From positions 59,547 through 123,546 of the forward strand of contig CAKZHE010000265.1 in NCBI GenBank assembly GCA_936920195.1: a DNA stretch of 64,000 nucleotides. Reading direction: 5' to 3'. A program made the translations under genes and the position numbers. The notes beneath the pieces were generated by a model, which was not told the origin of the DNA, did no database searches, and saw only the letters and a list, made by a program, of their open reading frames with translations. The DNA is from an uncultured cyanobacterium. GTDB lineage: Bacteria; Cyanobacteriota; Cyanobacteriia; Cyanobacteriales; FACHB-T130. Shown here piece after piece: positions 41,637 to 50,551 of this stretch (its first letter is position 1; every line of letters starts with the position of its first letter).

Positions 41637-42696
41637 TGGTGGTAGATGATAGGCAACGAAGTGGTGGGATGGTGGCTTGTAGGGCGGCAGGATTAATGCC
41701 AGCCCGATGAGCAACGAGAATGCCTAATGCCTCTAAATAAGAGTTTACTCGCAATGCTTTGATACCGAGATGTTCTGGAGTAACTTGCATTTGGGTATGG
41801 TTGTCGGCAACGGCAATTATTTGGGTGGGTAGCTGGCTGAAACTGAGGAGGGCGCTACCGCCGCAGGCAGTGGCGGGGATAATGACGGCATCAACTTGGG
41901 TTGCCCAAAGGTCGGAGGAAAGGCGATCGCCATCCATTATAAACTGGGGGGCGCGGCTGAGTCCAGCTAAAACGCAAGGCAAGAAGGTATAACCCAGTTC
42001 TTCGGCGGCGGCGCGGGGAGATAAATTTGGTTCTACTGGGGAGGGAGCGAGGGCGGGAGCATGGGCGCAAGGAATACCAAATTGTCTAACTAGCAGGTGA
42101 CTAATCACTGCTTCTGCACCTGCTAGGGGGTCTACCCCTTGTCCCTGACGATAGTTTTGCAGCAGATTACTATCAATATTATCAGGGAAACGGGCAACGA
42201 CGGCGATCGCTTCTGCCCCAGCTTTGGTTATCAAGGCTTCTGCCGCTCGCAGCAAGCTATCTGGGCGCTGAATTGTTCCCCAACTAGCCCCAGAAGGAGC
42301 AATTCGTAATTCCACTCCCAAAGGAGCATCGGTGAGGACATACTCAGTTAAATCTAGTCCTAGGGTTGCCCTAGCTGCATCAGCGGCTTGGAGGTGGCGC
42401 AATTGTAATTCTGGTTCAATGGCAGCATCTAGAATTAAACCAATCCGATTTTGCCTAACTAATCGCAAACCCCAATCCCCAGCGGCAAACTTATCCAGTC
42501 CAAACCCTTCCACATAGTAAGCATTGGGTAAAGGCCAGTATAATTGAGCGCCATTGAGGACATTGGGGTGTGTAATTAGGATATCAGCAACTTGGGCGAT
42601 CGCTCTGGCTACGGGCAAAGCGTCCCCCGCATAGCCGCCAATTGCCGCCCCAATACCCGTGGGAACAATTAAAACTGCTGTGTAGGGGTGAGACAC
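41617..42696 (-). CDS. DUF3326 protein
   Basis: A 359-residue soluble protein of the DUF3326 family, conserved in cyanobacteria and plants (chloroplast), function unknown. It opens VLIVPTGIGAAIGGYAGDAL and continues with ITHPNVLNGAQLYWPLPNAY, YVEGFGLDKFA and EAVISHLLVRQFGIPCAHAP; the end has VIIPATACGGSALLSFSQLP. The pattern suggests an enzyme with a nucleotide- or sugar-like ligand, but no activity is known. The start is GTG at 42696, directly after the TAA of the 62-residue gene, so the two are coupled. Confidence 0.88.
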   Translation of the reverse strand: MSHPYTAVLIVPTGIGAAIGGYAGDALPVARAIAQVADILITHPNVLNGAQLYWPLPNAYYVEGFGLDKFAAGDWGLRLVRQNRIGLILDAAIEPELQLRHLQAADAARATLGLDLTEYVLTDAPLGVELRIAPSGASWGTIQRPDSLLRAAEALITKAGAEAIAVVARFPDNIDSNLLQNYRQGQGVDPLAGAEAVISHLLVRQFGIPCAHAPALAPSPVEPNLSPRAAAEELGYTFLPCVLAGLSRAPQFIMDGDRLSSDLWATQVDAVIIPATACGGSALLSFSQLPTQIIAVADNHTQMQVTPEHLGIKALRVNSYLEALGILVAHRAGINPAALQATIPPLRCLSSTTSEQTAS

Positions 42697-42885
42697 TTAA
42701 TTTTCCGTGGAACTTGCCACCGTCACCACGGCTTCTACCTGTGCCGTTTGTTTGACAGTATCAATGCTCGTCACCGCCCAGCGCAAAGGCTCGCCCTGTT
42801 CTTGCAATGTCTTTTCGATGACTTGTTTGAACTTGATAGGCGACTCTTGCAAGTCAATTTCGGCAGCGATAAAATGTGTAGTCAC
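42697..42885 (-). CDS. Small conserved cyanobacterial protein
   Basis: A 62-residue protein: VTTHFIAAEIDLQESPIKFK, then QVIEKTLQEQGEPLRWAVTS and a C-terminal VEAVVTVAS strand. The start is GTG with CAGGAG eight bases upstream. I recognise it as a conserved small cyanobacterial family of unknown function. It lies 18 bases after the ferredoxin gene and abuts DUF3326, so the three probably form one transcript. Confidence 0.75.
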   Translation of the reverse strand: MTTHFIAAEIDLQESPIKFKQVIEKTLQEQGEPLRWAVTSIDTVKQTAQVEAVVTVASSTEN

Positions 42886-42902
42886 AGCGGTACTCCTGAA
42901 TC

Positions 42903-43229
42903 CTAATTCTTTTGAAACTGACCAAATTGCAGGTGATACAATTCGTCTTCTTTCTCGGTGGCAATTTTCAAATCCGAGCGGGGATAGGCGACACAGAGCA
43001 AGACATAGCCCTGAGCTTGCAAATCTGGACTAACGCCCATGCCACCACTTTGATCTACTTCGCCGGAAATAATTTTGCCAGCGCAAGTGGTACAAACGCC
43101 AGCATTGCAGGAATTGGGTAGATTTATTCCCGCCTTGTCAGCCGCTGCGAGGATAGTTTCGTTTTCTGCTACGGCAATGGTGCTAACGCCCCCGTCGTAG
43201 TGAATTTCAACCTGGTAATTTTTAGACAT
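42903..43229 (-). CDS. Plant-type [2Fe-2S] ferredoxin
   Basis: A 108-residue ferredoxin. The cluster ligands are in CNAGVCTTC (CxxxxCxxC) and the fourth Cys in GYVLLCVAYP, about 29 residues later. Compared with the photosynthetic PetF (about 97 residues) it has a longer, less conserved C-terminus (KEDELYHLQFGQFQKN), as in accessory cyanobacterial ferredoxins. It transfers electrons in the cytoplasm; its partner is not identifiable here. The ATG at 43229 matches the family start; an upstream in-frame start would add 12 residues. Confidence 0.92.
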   Translation of the reverse strand: MSKNYQVEIHYDGGVSTIAVAENETILAAADKAGINLPNSCNAGVCTTCAGKIISGEVDQSGGMGVSPDLQAQGYVLLCVAYPRSDLKIATEKEDELYHLQFGQFQKN

Positions 43230-43646
43230 CGTATAACTTCTAGGCTCAATACCTGCCATTCCCATTGCTGAGAAGTGGACTCCGACTGGATTATTTTATC
43301 TGAAATTTAGGGCGATCGCTAAGATTATTCATCTGTTTGGTAAAGGCAGCATAGTCATCCTGAGCGAGCGAAGGATCTCCGACACACTGAGATTAAGGAA
43401 GCATCTCCAAGTCCCATTTATTTACTCAGGGCTTCGGCTAGCGCTCAGTCGAGTTGGGCGCTACCCCTACGGAATAGATATTTCTTAATTCAAGATTATT
43501 GATTTCTTAATCAAAAAGAAGTAGAAATCACATAAAATAAATCTATTTACTGGAAAAATAATTTTAGCTACTGGATTATTCCTTTATCAAAGACTAAAAA
43601 AGTGGCTATGATTATCGGTAATTAGTTCTATTGTCAATAAAAAATT
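43230..43646. other. Intergenic region with repeat scraps
   Basis: Between divergent genes. CATCCTGAGCGAGCGAAGGATC (43361-43382) matches scattered repeats like that in the element at 30228-30400, and GGGCGCTACCCCTAC (43457-43471) is a fragment of the GGGGCAA family. The A/T-rich stretch from about 43490 probably contains the promoter of the binding-protein/kinase pair. No gene is seen. Confidence 0.5.
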
Positions 43647-44540
43647 ATGAAGCGGCGACAACTTTTTGGGTATTTTCTATTGTTTCTTACGGGTTGTGCA
43701 GCAGGAACAACCAAAACTGATAGCAACAATGCCAATTCAACCATCAGTAATTTCCCGGAAAAGCTCAGATTTACAGTCACAGATGCTCAAGGGCTAAAAG
43801 AATTGCAACGCGATTATGGATCGTTACAAACTGCGTTAGAGGAAGTATTGCAGAAAAAGATTGAATTTTTCCCTGTGGAAAGTTATACCGCCGCAGTCGC
43901 AGCTTTACAATTAGATCAAGTGGATCTTGTATTTACAGGTCCTTCAGAATATGTAATCATGCGTGCGAGAACAAATGCAGTGCCAGTAATTGCCGTCACG
44001 CGACCAAATTATCATACTGTGATTTGCGTGCGAAAGAATAGTAAGATTAAGTCAGTGGCAAATTTAAAAGGCAAGAAACTGGCGATTTGGAAAGTTGGCT
44101 CTACCAGCGGTCATCTTGGGCCAACAAAACTGGTCATTGATGCTGGATTAGATCCTAAATCCGATCTGAAAATGCTCATGTTGGCAAGCAAGGGACTATC
44201 GGAGTTGCAAAAAGGTGAGGTTGATGCTTGGGGAGGATCGGCTGTCAAGTATCAGAAATTTCTCCAGGATAATAGTTTATCTGAAAGCGACCTACCAACA
44301 ATCGCTAAAGGCCCAGAATTGCCCAATGATTTATTTGTGGTTAACAGTAAAATGAGTGCGGCTTTTGTTCAAGAAATCAGCGATCGCTTCATTAAAAACC
44401 AAGATAAATTGCTGCAAAGTCTATTATCTGTTGAAGAGGGAAAATATAAAGGAGCTAAACTAATTGCGGCAAATGATTATGAATATAACATGGTTCGTCA
44501 GGTTTATCAAGCCATTGGACAAGGTGAATTCATTCAATAA
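43647..44540 (+). CDS. PhnD/PtxB-like phosphonate-type binding lipoprotein
   Basis: A 297-residue periplasmic binding protein of the PhnD family (phosphate/phosphite/phosphonate type). The signal peptide ends in FLTGCAAG with predicted lipid Cys17. The core has FTVTDAQGLKELQRDYGSLQ, VDLVFTGPSEYVIM, then VANLKGKKLAIWKVGSTSGH, GLSELQKGEVDAWGGSA and LPNDLFVVNSKMS. No permease or ATPase gene follows; instead the next gene, overlapping its end, is a sensor kinase. It may therefore present a ligand to the kinase rather than to a transporter. The true ligand is unknown, since PhnD-fold proteins bind varied anions. Confidence 0.88.
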   Translation: MKRRQLFGYFLLFLTGCAAGTTKTDSNNANSTISNFPEKLRFTVTDAQGLKELQRDYGSLQTALEEVLQKKIEFFPVESYTAAVAALQLDQVDLVFTGPSEYVIMRARTNAVPVIAVTRPNYHTVICVRKNSKIKSVANLKGKKLAIWKVGSTSGHLGPTKLVIDAGLDPKSDLKMLMLASKGLSELQKGEVDAWGGSAVKYQKFLQDNSLSESDLPTIAKGPELPNDLFVVNSKMSAAFVQEISDRFIKNQDKLLQSLLSVEEGKYKGAKLIAANDYEYNMVRQVYQAIGQGEFIQ

Positions 44541-46401
44541 GAGTAGGTTGTTAAATATAACTCGATCCAGGTTGGATTATTCTAAAAAAGATTCCAAATT
44601 TTTATCGGACTGGATAAAAAACTCAATTCAGTGCTTGAGCATTACGAAAAAAATTGGTTATGGCTATTCTTTAGCAATTGGCATCGCAGTGATTGGCACA
44701 ACGATTGGCTTGGCAATTGGAGATTATTACCAAGGACAAGCACAGAAACAACAAAGAATTGCCAATAAACAGCAACTCCTGCTGCACGAATTAGAATATG
44801 CAGTGAGTGAATTGCGATCGCACCCCCAGCGTCTAGTTACAGTTCTAGGAGACTCCATCTGGTTTGACTATGAAACTAGCAAGTTTTTTGGAGATGTAAA
44901 TCGAGTCAAAACCCTGTTGTCAGATTTTAAAATTTTTATAGATAGCAATCCCAATCATTTGGTAGTAGAAGAGCAAGAATTAAAGCTTTTATTCAATGGT
45001 TATGAAACTAATCAAGAAGCCTACGTCCAGCTAGTTAAATTGTCCTGGCAGCAAATCGATCCACCTAACTTGAGAACCCAAGATATTCCCGCAGCACAAC
45101 AGCAGATATTGACTTTGATTAGAAGCAATGCTGCTACTAATATTAGCGTCAAATTTGACCGCCTATCCGAGAGTTTAACCCGCATTAAAATAGCATCAGA
45201 ACGCCAAAATATCCAAGCCTATTATAGAGTAGAGCAAGCCGAGTTACTAAGATTACAAATTATTGTTTTTAGTATGGTGTTGTCAGTGGCGATCGCAGTT
45301 ATCTTGGCTATAATTACCAGTAGAGCGATCGCGCATCCCCTCCAATCAGTCACAGAAGTCGCTACTGCAATTACCCAAGAACGCAATTTTGAACTTCGCA
45401 GTCTAATCACCACCAAAGATGAAGTGGGATCGTTAGCTGCTTCCTTAAATCAGCTAGTTAAGTGGGTAGGAGAATACACCCAGGAACTAGAATTATCTCG
45501 ACAAACATTAGAGCAGCGGGTAGAAGAACGCACAAAAAAACTAACTCAAACTCTTCAAGAACTGCAAAATACACAATCTCAACTGATTCAAAGTGAAAAA
45601 ATGTCCAGTTTAGGACAAATGGTAGCAGGTATTGCCCACGAAATTAATAACCCGGTCAATTTTATTTCTGGCAATCTCGAACATACGAATATTTATGCCA
45701 AAGACTTGCTAGATTTAGTAGATATTTATCGACAAGAGTATCCGCAACAAACTGAATTAGTTGCAGCCAAAATTTCTGCAATCGATCTAGACTTCATCAT
45801 CCAAGATTTTCCGCAACTCCTCTCTTCTATGAAAATGGGAGCCGATCGGATTCGAGAAATTATTTTGTCTTTACGAAACTTCTCTCGCTTAGATGAAGCG
45901 GAAATCAAACCTGTGGATATCCATCAAGGGATTGAAAATACGCTACTAATTCTGAACAATCGGTGCAAGCAGAAGATTGAAATCATCAAGAATTATGGAG
46001 ATTTACCTCTGGTTGAATGTTACCCAGCCCAGCTAAATCAAGTATTTATGAATATCCTGACTAATGCCATTGATGCGTTGGAAGAATTGCAAGTTGATAA
46101 ATTGAATCTTGAAAATGCTACTTTTACGCCTAAAATTATTATTCGGACAAAAAAAATAGATGCTGATTATATTCAGGTATGTATTGAAGATAATGGCTCT
46201 GGGATTGCCCCAGAAATTCAAGAGAAATTATTCGATCCTTTTTTTACTACTAAGCCAGTAGGTAAAGGCACTGGTTTAGGACTTTCGATTTGCTATCAAA
46301 TTGTTGCCAAGCATGGGGGTAAGATAGATGTATCTTCTCAGCTAGGGCAGGGAACTGAGTTGGCGATCGCACTGCCTTTAAAAAGCCAAACTTCGCTGTA
46401 A
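44524..46401 (+). CDS. HAMP-domain sensor histidine kinase coupled to a PhnD-like protein
   Basis: A membrane histidine kinase of about 625 residues. Membrane segment 1 (YGYSLAIGIAVIGTTIGLAI) and 2 (IIVFSMVLSVAIAVILAII) flank a periplasmic sensor of about 180 residues. HAMP, a coiled coil (LEQRVEERTKKLTQTLQELQ) and the HisKA region with His372 in GIAHEINNPVNF follow, then the ATPase domain with N-box NILTNAIDAL and G boxes EDNGSGIAP and GKGTGLGLS. GTG 44524 is chosen (overlap of 17 bases with the previous stop); TTG 44548 and upstream frames are possible. No response regulator is adjacent. The protein is closely similar to the kinase at 60691-62553. Confidence 0.88.
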   Translation: MNSFNKSRLLNITRSRLDYSKKDSKFLSDWIKNSIQCLSITKKIGYGYSLAIGIAVIGTTIGLAIGDYYQGQAQKQQRIANKQQLLLHELEYAVSELRSHPQRLVTVLGDSIWFDYETSKFFGDVNRVKTLLSDFKIFIDSNPNHLVVEEQELKLLFNGYETNQEAYVQLVKLSWQQIDPPNLRTQDIPAAQQQILTLIRSNAATNISVKFDRLSESLTRIKIASERQNIQAYYRVEQAELLRLQIIVFSMVLSVAIAVILAIITSRAIAHPLQSVTEVATAITQERNFELRSLITTKDEVGSLAASLNQLVKWVGEYTQELELSRQTLEQRVEERTKKLTQTLQELQNTQSQLIQSEKMSSLGQMVAGIAHEINNPVNFISGNLEHTNIYAKDLLDLVDIYRQEYPQQTELVAAKISAIDLDFIIQDFPQLLSSMKMGADRIREIILSLRNFSRLDEAEIKPVDIHQGIENTLLILNNRCKQKIEIIKNYGDLPLVECYPAQLNQVFMNILTNAIDALEELQVDKLNLENATFTPKIIIRTKKIDADYIQVCIEDNGSGIAPEIQEKLFDPFFTTKPVGKGTGLGLSICYQIVAKHGGKIDVSSQLGQGTELAIALPLKSQTSL

Positions 46402-46406
46402 ATCCC

Positions 46407-46437
46407 GTAGGGGCAATCCCCCCGTGGTTGCCCCGAT
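46407..46437. repeat. Solo GGGGCAATCCCCCC palindrome
   Basis: GTAGGGGCAATCCCCCC...GGTTGCCCC between the convergent kinase and symporter genes; the same unit as the interior of family A elements and of 24327-24390. It may form a bidirectional hairpin at the convergence. Confidence 0.75.
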
Positions 46438-46449
46438 TTAACTAAAAGT

Positions 46450-47985
46450 TTACAACACTTCTTCGCTATGAATGCGACTTTCCACTTCTGCAAACCTTTC
46501 TGACGCTAATCGCTCACTTTTCAGCAACGAAACAATAATTCCCACTGCAAATGCCAAGGGAATAGAAATTAAACCCGGATTTTTCAGGGGAAAGGGCGCA
46601 GAAGCGTGCTTGAGAATCGTGACTTGAATCGTGGGAGATAAATAAATCAACACCAAGGAAGAAATCGTGCCAGCGAGCATACTGGAAACCGCCCCAATGG
46701 TAGTCAAACCCCGCCACATCATCGACATCAACAAAGCGGGAAAATTGCAACTGGCAGCGATCGCAAAGGCTAATCCCACCATATATGCCACATTTTCGCC
46801 CTGAAACACAATCCCTAAAATAATTGCCAACACGCCTAATAAAAGTGTGGCGGCGCGAGCTACCCGAAATTCCTCTGTTTCATCCGTAGCGCCATGACGC
46901 ACCACATTTACCCAAAGATCGTGGGAAAGGGTTGCCGCTCCAGAGAGCGTCAATCCTGCCACTACCGCTAAAATTGTGGCAAAAGAAACCGCCGCAATAA
47001 AACCCAGAAAAGCATCGCCGCCCAAAAATTGAGCTAACATCGGTGCTGCCATATTACCGCCAGCATCGATTTTTTTAATCCCATCTTGTCCGACTAAAAC
47101 CATTGCTCCAAAACCCAGAATAAAGGTGAGCAAATAGAAGAAGCCAATCACGATGGTGGCATACATTACTGAAGTTCTGGCGGCTTTGGCATTTCGCACC
47201 GTATAAAACCGCATCAAAATATGCGGTAATCCGGCAGTACCTAACATTAATGACAATCCCAAAGAAATCGCATCCAGAGGATCTGACACCAATTTACCGG
47301 GAGCTAATACGCCTGCGCCATACTTGTCAGCCGCCGCTTGAAACAGATTGAGCGGACTGAAATTAAACTGAGCTAGTACCAGAATTGCTAGCAGTAATGT
47401 CCCGCTTAATAGCAGAATCGCTTTGATAATTTGTACCCAAGTTGTCGCCATCATACCGCCAAAAATCACATAGGCGAGCATAACTCCCCCCACAATCATT
47501 ACCGCTAGATTATAGTCCATACCAAATAGCAACCGAATCAGATTCCCTGCTCCCACCATTTGAGCAATTAGGTAAAAAACTACTACGGCTAAAGTACCGA
47601 TGGCAGCGGAAATTCTCACGGGTTTCTGACGCAAGCGATAGGCAACTACATCGATAAAAGTGTACTTGCCTAAATTACGCAGTGGCTCGGCAATTAGGAA
47701 CATAACTACAGGCCAACCAACTAGAAATCCGATGGAATAAATTAAGCCATCAAATCCATTTAGTGCGACTAAACCAGCAATCCCTAAAAAGCTGGCGGCA
47801 CTCATATAATCTCCAGCTAAAGCTAGACCATTTTGGAAGCCACTAATATTACCTCCAGCGGTGTAAAAATGTGCGGTGCTTTTAGTTTGTTTGGCTGCCC
47901 AATAGGTAATTCCCAAGGAAGTCGCAATGAAGATGGCAAAAAAGGAAATAGCTAGTGGATTAAATTGACCAAGAGTAGTATTCAC
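46450..47985 (-). CDS. Sodium:solute symporter (SSF family, acetate-permease-like)
   Basis: A 511-residue membrane protein with about 13 hydrophobic segments. SSF motifs are visible: [72 protein letters not shown], and the family signature around [12 protein letters not shown]. The DUF485 gene overlaps its start by four bases, the arrangement of yjcH-actP in E. coli, where the symporter takes up acetate and other short carboxylates with sodium. The substrate in this organism is not shown, so no gene name is given. Confidence 0.92.
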   Translation of the reverse strand: MNTTLGQFNPLAISFFAIFIATSLGITYWAAKQTKSTAHFYTAGGNISGFQNGLALAGDYMSAASFLGIAGLVALNGFDGLIYSIGFLVGWPVVMFLIAEPLRNLGKYTFIDVVAYRLRQKPVRISAAIGTLAVVVFYLIAQMVGAGNLIRLLFGMDYNLAVMIVGGVMLAYVIFGGMMATTWVQIIKAILLLSGTLLLAILVLAQFNFSPLNLFQAAADKYGAGVLAPGKLVSDPLDAISLGLSLMLGTAGLPHILMRFYTVRNAKAARTSVMYATIVIGFFYLLTFILGFGAMVLVGQDGIKKIDAGGNMAAPMLAQFLGGDAFLGFIAAVSFATILAVVAGLTLSGAATLSHDLWVNVVRHGATDETEEFRVARAATLLLGVLAIILGIVFQGENVAYMVGLAFAIAASCNFPALLMSMMWRGLTTIGAVSSMLAGTISSLVLIYLSPTIQVTILKHASAPFPLKNPGLISIPLAFAVGIIVSLLKSERLASERFAEVESRIHSEEVL

Positions 47986-48263
47986 TGTTCATCCCCGCGA
48001 ATTTTGGCAAGTTGTTTGTCGTAATAAGTGTTTGCCCAACGGATGTAGATGTAGATCAAAACCCAGGCGGCAACAATGACTAAGGCTCCGAGGAGAATGC
48101 CGAGGGAAAGTCCAGGAGCGATGAGATAACCTAAAAGCGGTTTGTTGTAGGCAATGAGCAGGATGAATCCAAAGTAAATCGTCAGCATTGCGCTGGTTAA
48201 CCAAAAGGAGATTCGCCAGCGCTCGTTAGCCAAGGCTGTCAGCGCTCTTGAGCGTTCGTTCAT
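47982..48263 (-). CDS. DUF485 small membrane protein, symporter partner
   Basis: A 93-residue protein with two hydrophobic segments ([20 protein letters not shown], about 18-37, and [20 protein letters not shown], about 58-77), typical of DUF485 (YjcH). Its stop overlaps the start of the SSF symporter gene by four bases, so the two are coupled. It is thought to assist the symporter, but the mechanism is unknown. No ribosome site is clear before the ATG. Confidence 0.9.
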   Translation of the reverse strand: MNERSRALTALANERWRISFWLTSAMLTIYFGFILLIAYNKPLLGYLIAPGLSLGILLGALVIVAAWVLIYIYIRWANTYYDKQLAKIRGDEQ

Positions 48264-48457
48264 ATTTTTTGAAGGAAGATAGCTCTAGGATTTTATCGGA
48301 AAACAGACGCTTAATTGGCATCCTGTGCTGCGATCGCGCTTGACTTCAAAAACTGCTGTTTTCGCCAAAATAAACCCACACCTGCTATTTAAGCGTTGAC
48401 TAGAGATCAAATTTTGGTACAATCAGGGTTTTAATACCAAGTACGGGAAAGAAGAAA

Positions 48458-48886
48458 ATGTCTAATTTTACTGTTGTCAAAGGTAGCTGTCTATGTAAAG
48501 CCGTAACTATATGTACAGCAAATATGAATAATTTTGTAGGAGCTTGCCATTGTGGTATGTGTAGAAAGTGGGGGGGAGGAGCTTTGTTAGGCATTGAGTG
48601 TCATGGTAGTGATGTTAGTTTTGAAGGAGCAGAAAATATCTCCGTTTACCAATCTTCCGAATGGGCAGAACGGGGATTTTGTCAGAAGTGTGGCAGCCAT
48701 CTATTTTACAGATTGAAAGAAACTAATCAATACTTCATCCCTGCGGGAATCTTTGATATCAGCGAAGATCTGGTGTTAGATCATCAGCTTTTTATCGACG
48801 AAAAGCCCAAATATTACTCTTTTGTTAATGAAACTAAGAATATGACAGGAGCAGAAGTGTTTGCACTGTTTGCCCCTAAATCGTAA
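48458..48886 (+). CDS. GFA/CENP-V family zinc protein
   Basis: A 142-residue protein of the GFA fold. The zinc-binding cysteines occur in GSCLCKAV (Cys10, Cys12), GACHCGMCRKWGG and GFCQKCGSHLFYRL, the three sets of the family. Relatives are annotated glutathione-dependent formaldehyde-activating enzyme or CENP-V-like; most bacterial members have no proven reaction, and this one should not be assumed to act on formaldehyde. The length fits an intact single domain. Confidence 0.92.
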   Translation: MSNFTVVKGSCLCKAVTICTANMNNFVGACHCGMCRKWGGGALLGIECHGSDVSFEGAENISVYQSSEWAERGFCQKCGSHLFYRLKETNQYFIPAGIFDISEDLVLDHQLFIDEKPKYYSFVNETKNMTGAEVFALFAPKS

Positions 48887-49007
48887 AACTCATAACGGTG
48901 CTTGGTTAAATATCGTGCTGTGTAATAAAGCGCCGGATTTTGCCAAGCGATCGCAGGGCTTCCTTAAGGAACGAAAAATCAATAAGGTGACTAATCACAA
49001 TAAACGA

Positions 49008-49125
49008 TTTTTTTAACGCAAAGGACGCAAAGGGAGCGCAAAGGACGCAAAGGGGAATCAAAATAGTAGTTGTAAATCGTAGGTTGGGTTGAAACGACAG
49101 TGGAAACCCAACATTTATCAGTGGT
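49008..49125. repeat. Short direct repeats and truncated family C copy
   Basis: GCAAAGGACGCAAAGGG is repeated twice between 49016 and 49053. A truncated family C copy follows (49078-49125: CGTAGGTTGGGTTGAAACGA, then CCAACATTTATCAGTGGT) and breaks off at the TnpB remnant. Compare the full copies at 10186-10268 and 19294-19375. No gene is seen from 48887 to 49117. Confidence 0.7.
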
Positions 49126-49396
49126 AGGTGAAGTTTTTGTAAGCAGTAGATAGATTCAACGCTACTACTTGCAAGCATTGAGAATATGGCTCTTTTAGCC
49201 ATTCGTGTTCTTTTTTGAGCGCCGGAAGTAAGCCTTGAATGTATCCCCTAGACAACCCCTTGCCAGTATTTTTATAGGTTTCTTGACACAAGTTTAAGGC
49301 ATAGTTCCAGAACCATCTCGCACAACCAAAAGACTTTGCCAGCCAGGTTTCTTGCTGGCTTGTGGGATAGATTCTGTATTTGTATGCTTTGTACAT
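49118..49396 (-). pseudogene. N-terminal remnant of TnpB (IS200/IS605)
   Basis: The 92 codons start MYKAYKYRIYPTSQQETWLA and contain FGCARWFWNYALNLC and GLLPALKKEHEWLKEPYSQC, the N-terminal helix-turn-helix region of TnpB. Homology stops at STAYKNF, where it meets the truncated family C repeat; the RuvC domain and zinc finger are gone. Upstream (49400-49650) lie sequences resembling an element end (ACGGGGTTTAAAACCC at 49590-49605) and a perfect 10-base hairpin (AGCAATTAGT at 49618-49627 with ACTAATTGCT at 49639-49648). It is a second, different IS605-type relic, complementary to the one at 13893-14433. Confidence 0.8.
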
Positions 49397-49721
49397 TTAT
49401 CAAGAGTATCGAATACCGATAAGATTATTGTCGCACGTAGAATTGATCTTGATTCGCTATCGCTCAGTCTTTTGTTGGTTCACTTTCATCCCGTCACTCA
49501 CCCTATCGGTTAGAGTGCGGGACTTCCCGTTCACATTAGTTAAATCGTAAAGTTCGCCCTAGATGGTTACTGAGCTTGTCGAAGTAAGGACGGGGTTTAA
49601 AACCCATTTCTCTGACAAGCAATTAGTTCGTTTGTACTACTAATTGCTCAGATTCTGCCCCATGACCAGGATCTCTGTCAAGCACTTTTTGGGCTGGCAG
49701 AAAGGCAGTGTCAATTGGGAG

Positions 49722-50267
49722 TTAAAGCTTGGCTTGAATTTCCTGGCTCACCTCTTCGGGAGAGCGATCGCCATTAATGGTAATCAATCGCTGGCGGCGT
49801 TCGTAATATTCCAAAATCGGGATGGTACAATCGCGAAATTGTTCAATCCGGCGCTGAACGATTTCTGGGCGATCGTCTTGACGCGATCGCGCCAAAGAAC
49901 GACTGGTTAATACGGCATCTGGCACATCAATCCAAATTGCCCAATCCAGCCTCTGCTGTAAATCTTCCAACAAAAAGTCCAATTCCTCCGCTTGGAAAGC
50001 CGTGCGGGGGTAGCCATCTAACAACCAACCCTTACTGGCATTGGGTAGCACCAGCCGGGATTGGATAAACTCAATCATTGTCGGATCGGGAACCAATTCG
50101 CCTTTTTCCACGAATGGTTGAGCCTTGCCACCTAATTCTGTTTTTTGGGCGATCGCCTCTCGTAAAATTTCCCCCGTGGCAATCCAAGGAATGCTGAAGT
50201 GACGGCACAACAGTTCTGCCTGCGTTCCCTTACCTGCTCCTGGCCCTCCCAGAATTACTAATCTCAC
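49722..50267 (-). CDS. adk: Adenylate kinase family protein
   Basis: A 181-residue nucleoside monophosphate kinase (ATP + AMP to 2 ADP). P-loop GGPGAGKGTQ is near the N-terminus (about 7-16), then the AMP-site IATGEILREAI and the NMP motif LLDGYPRTAFQAEELDFLL, and the LID-region arginines in RSRQDDRPEIVQRRIEQF. It is a short-LID cyanobacterial form. GTG 50267 is chosen because GGAGAGG lies upstream at normal spacing and the family begins MRLVILGGPGAGK; the frame is open to 50333. A second adk is usually present in the ribosomal operon of cyanobacteria, so this may be the paralogue. Confidence 0.88.
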   Translation of the reverse strand: MRLVILGGPGAGKGTQAELLCRHFSIPWIATGEILREAIAQKTELGGKAQPFVEKGELVPDPTMIEFIQSRLVLPNASKGWLLDGYPRTAFQAEELDFLLEDLQQRLDWAIWIDVPDAVLTSRSLARSRQDDRPEIVQRRIEQFRDCTIPILEYYERRQRLITINGDRSPEEVSQEIQAKL

Positions 50268-50551
50268 AACACCCTCTCCCAATCCAGTTTCCATAAAGCT
50301 TTTGTAACCTATTGTCCCATCAAATCTTGACATCCTCCCCGGCGAATCGCAATCAGTGTAGCGAGAGATTTTCCCACATTACTTGAGGTTTCTGACCCAG
50401 ATTAGCACCAGTGGTCTATTGACACCAGCACAGATATAGTGTTTCACTAGGAGAACAAATTCCAAAATACACTACATATTGTTGGCGGAACCAGCTTAAC
50501 GGCTCGTGAAGATTTAGTTCTGATGGTTTCGACACTATTTTGCCTCAACTT

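Noticed and set aside
46450..48263. Naming the symporter pair actP-yjcH
   Set aside because: The family arrangement matches, but SSF substrates vary and no acetate-use gene (acs) is adjacent; a family-level call is safer.
49008..49057. Short direct repeats as a CRISPR or iteron array
   Set aside because: Only two short copies of a common cyanobacterial GCAAAGGACGCAAAG-type repeat, without regular spacing and without any replication gene.
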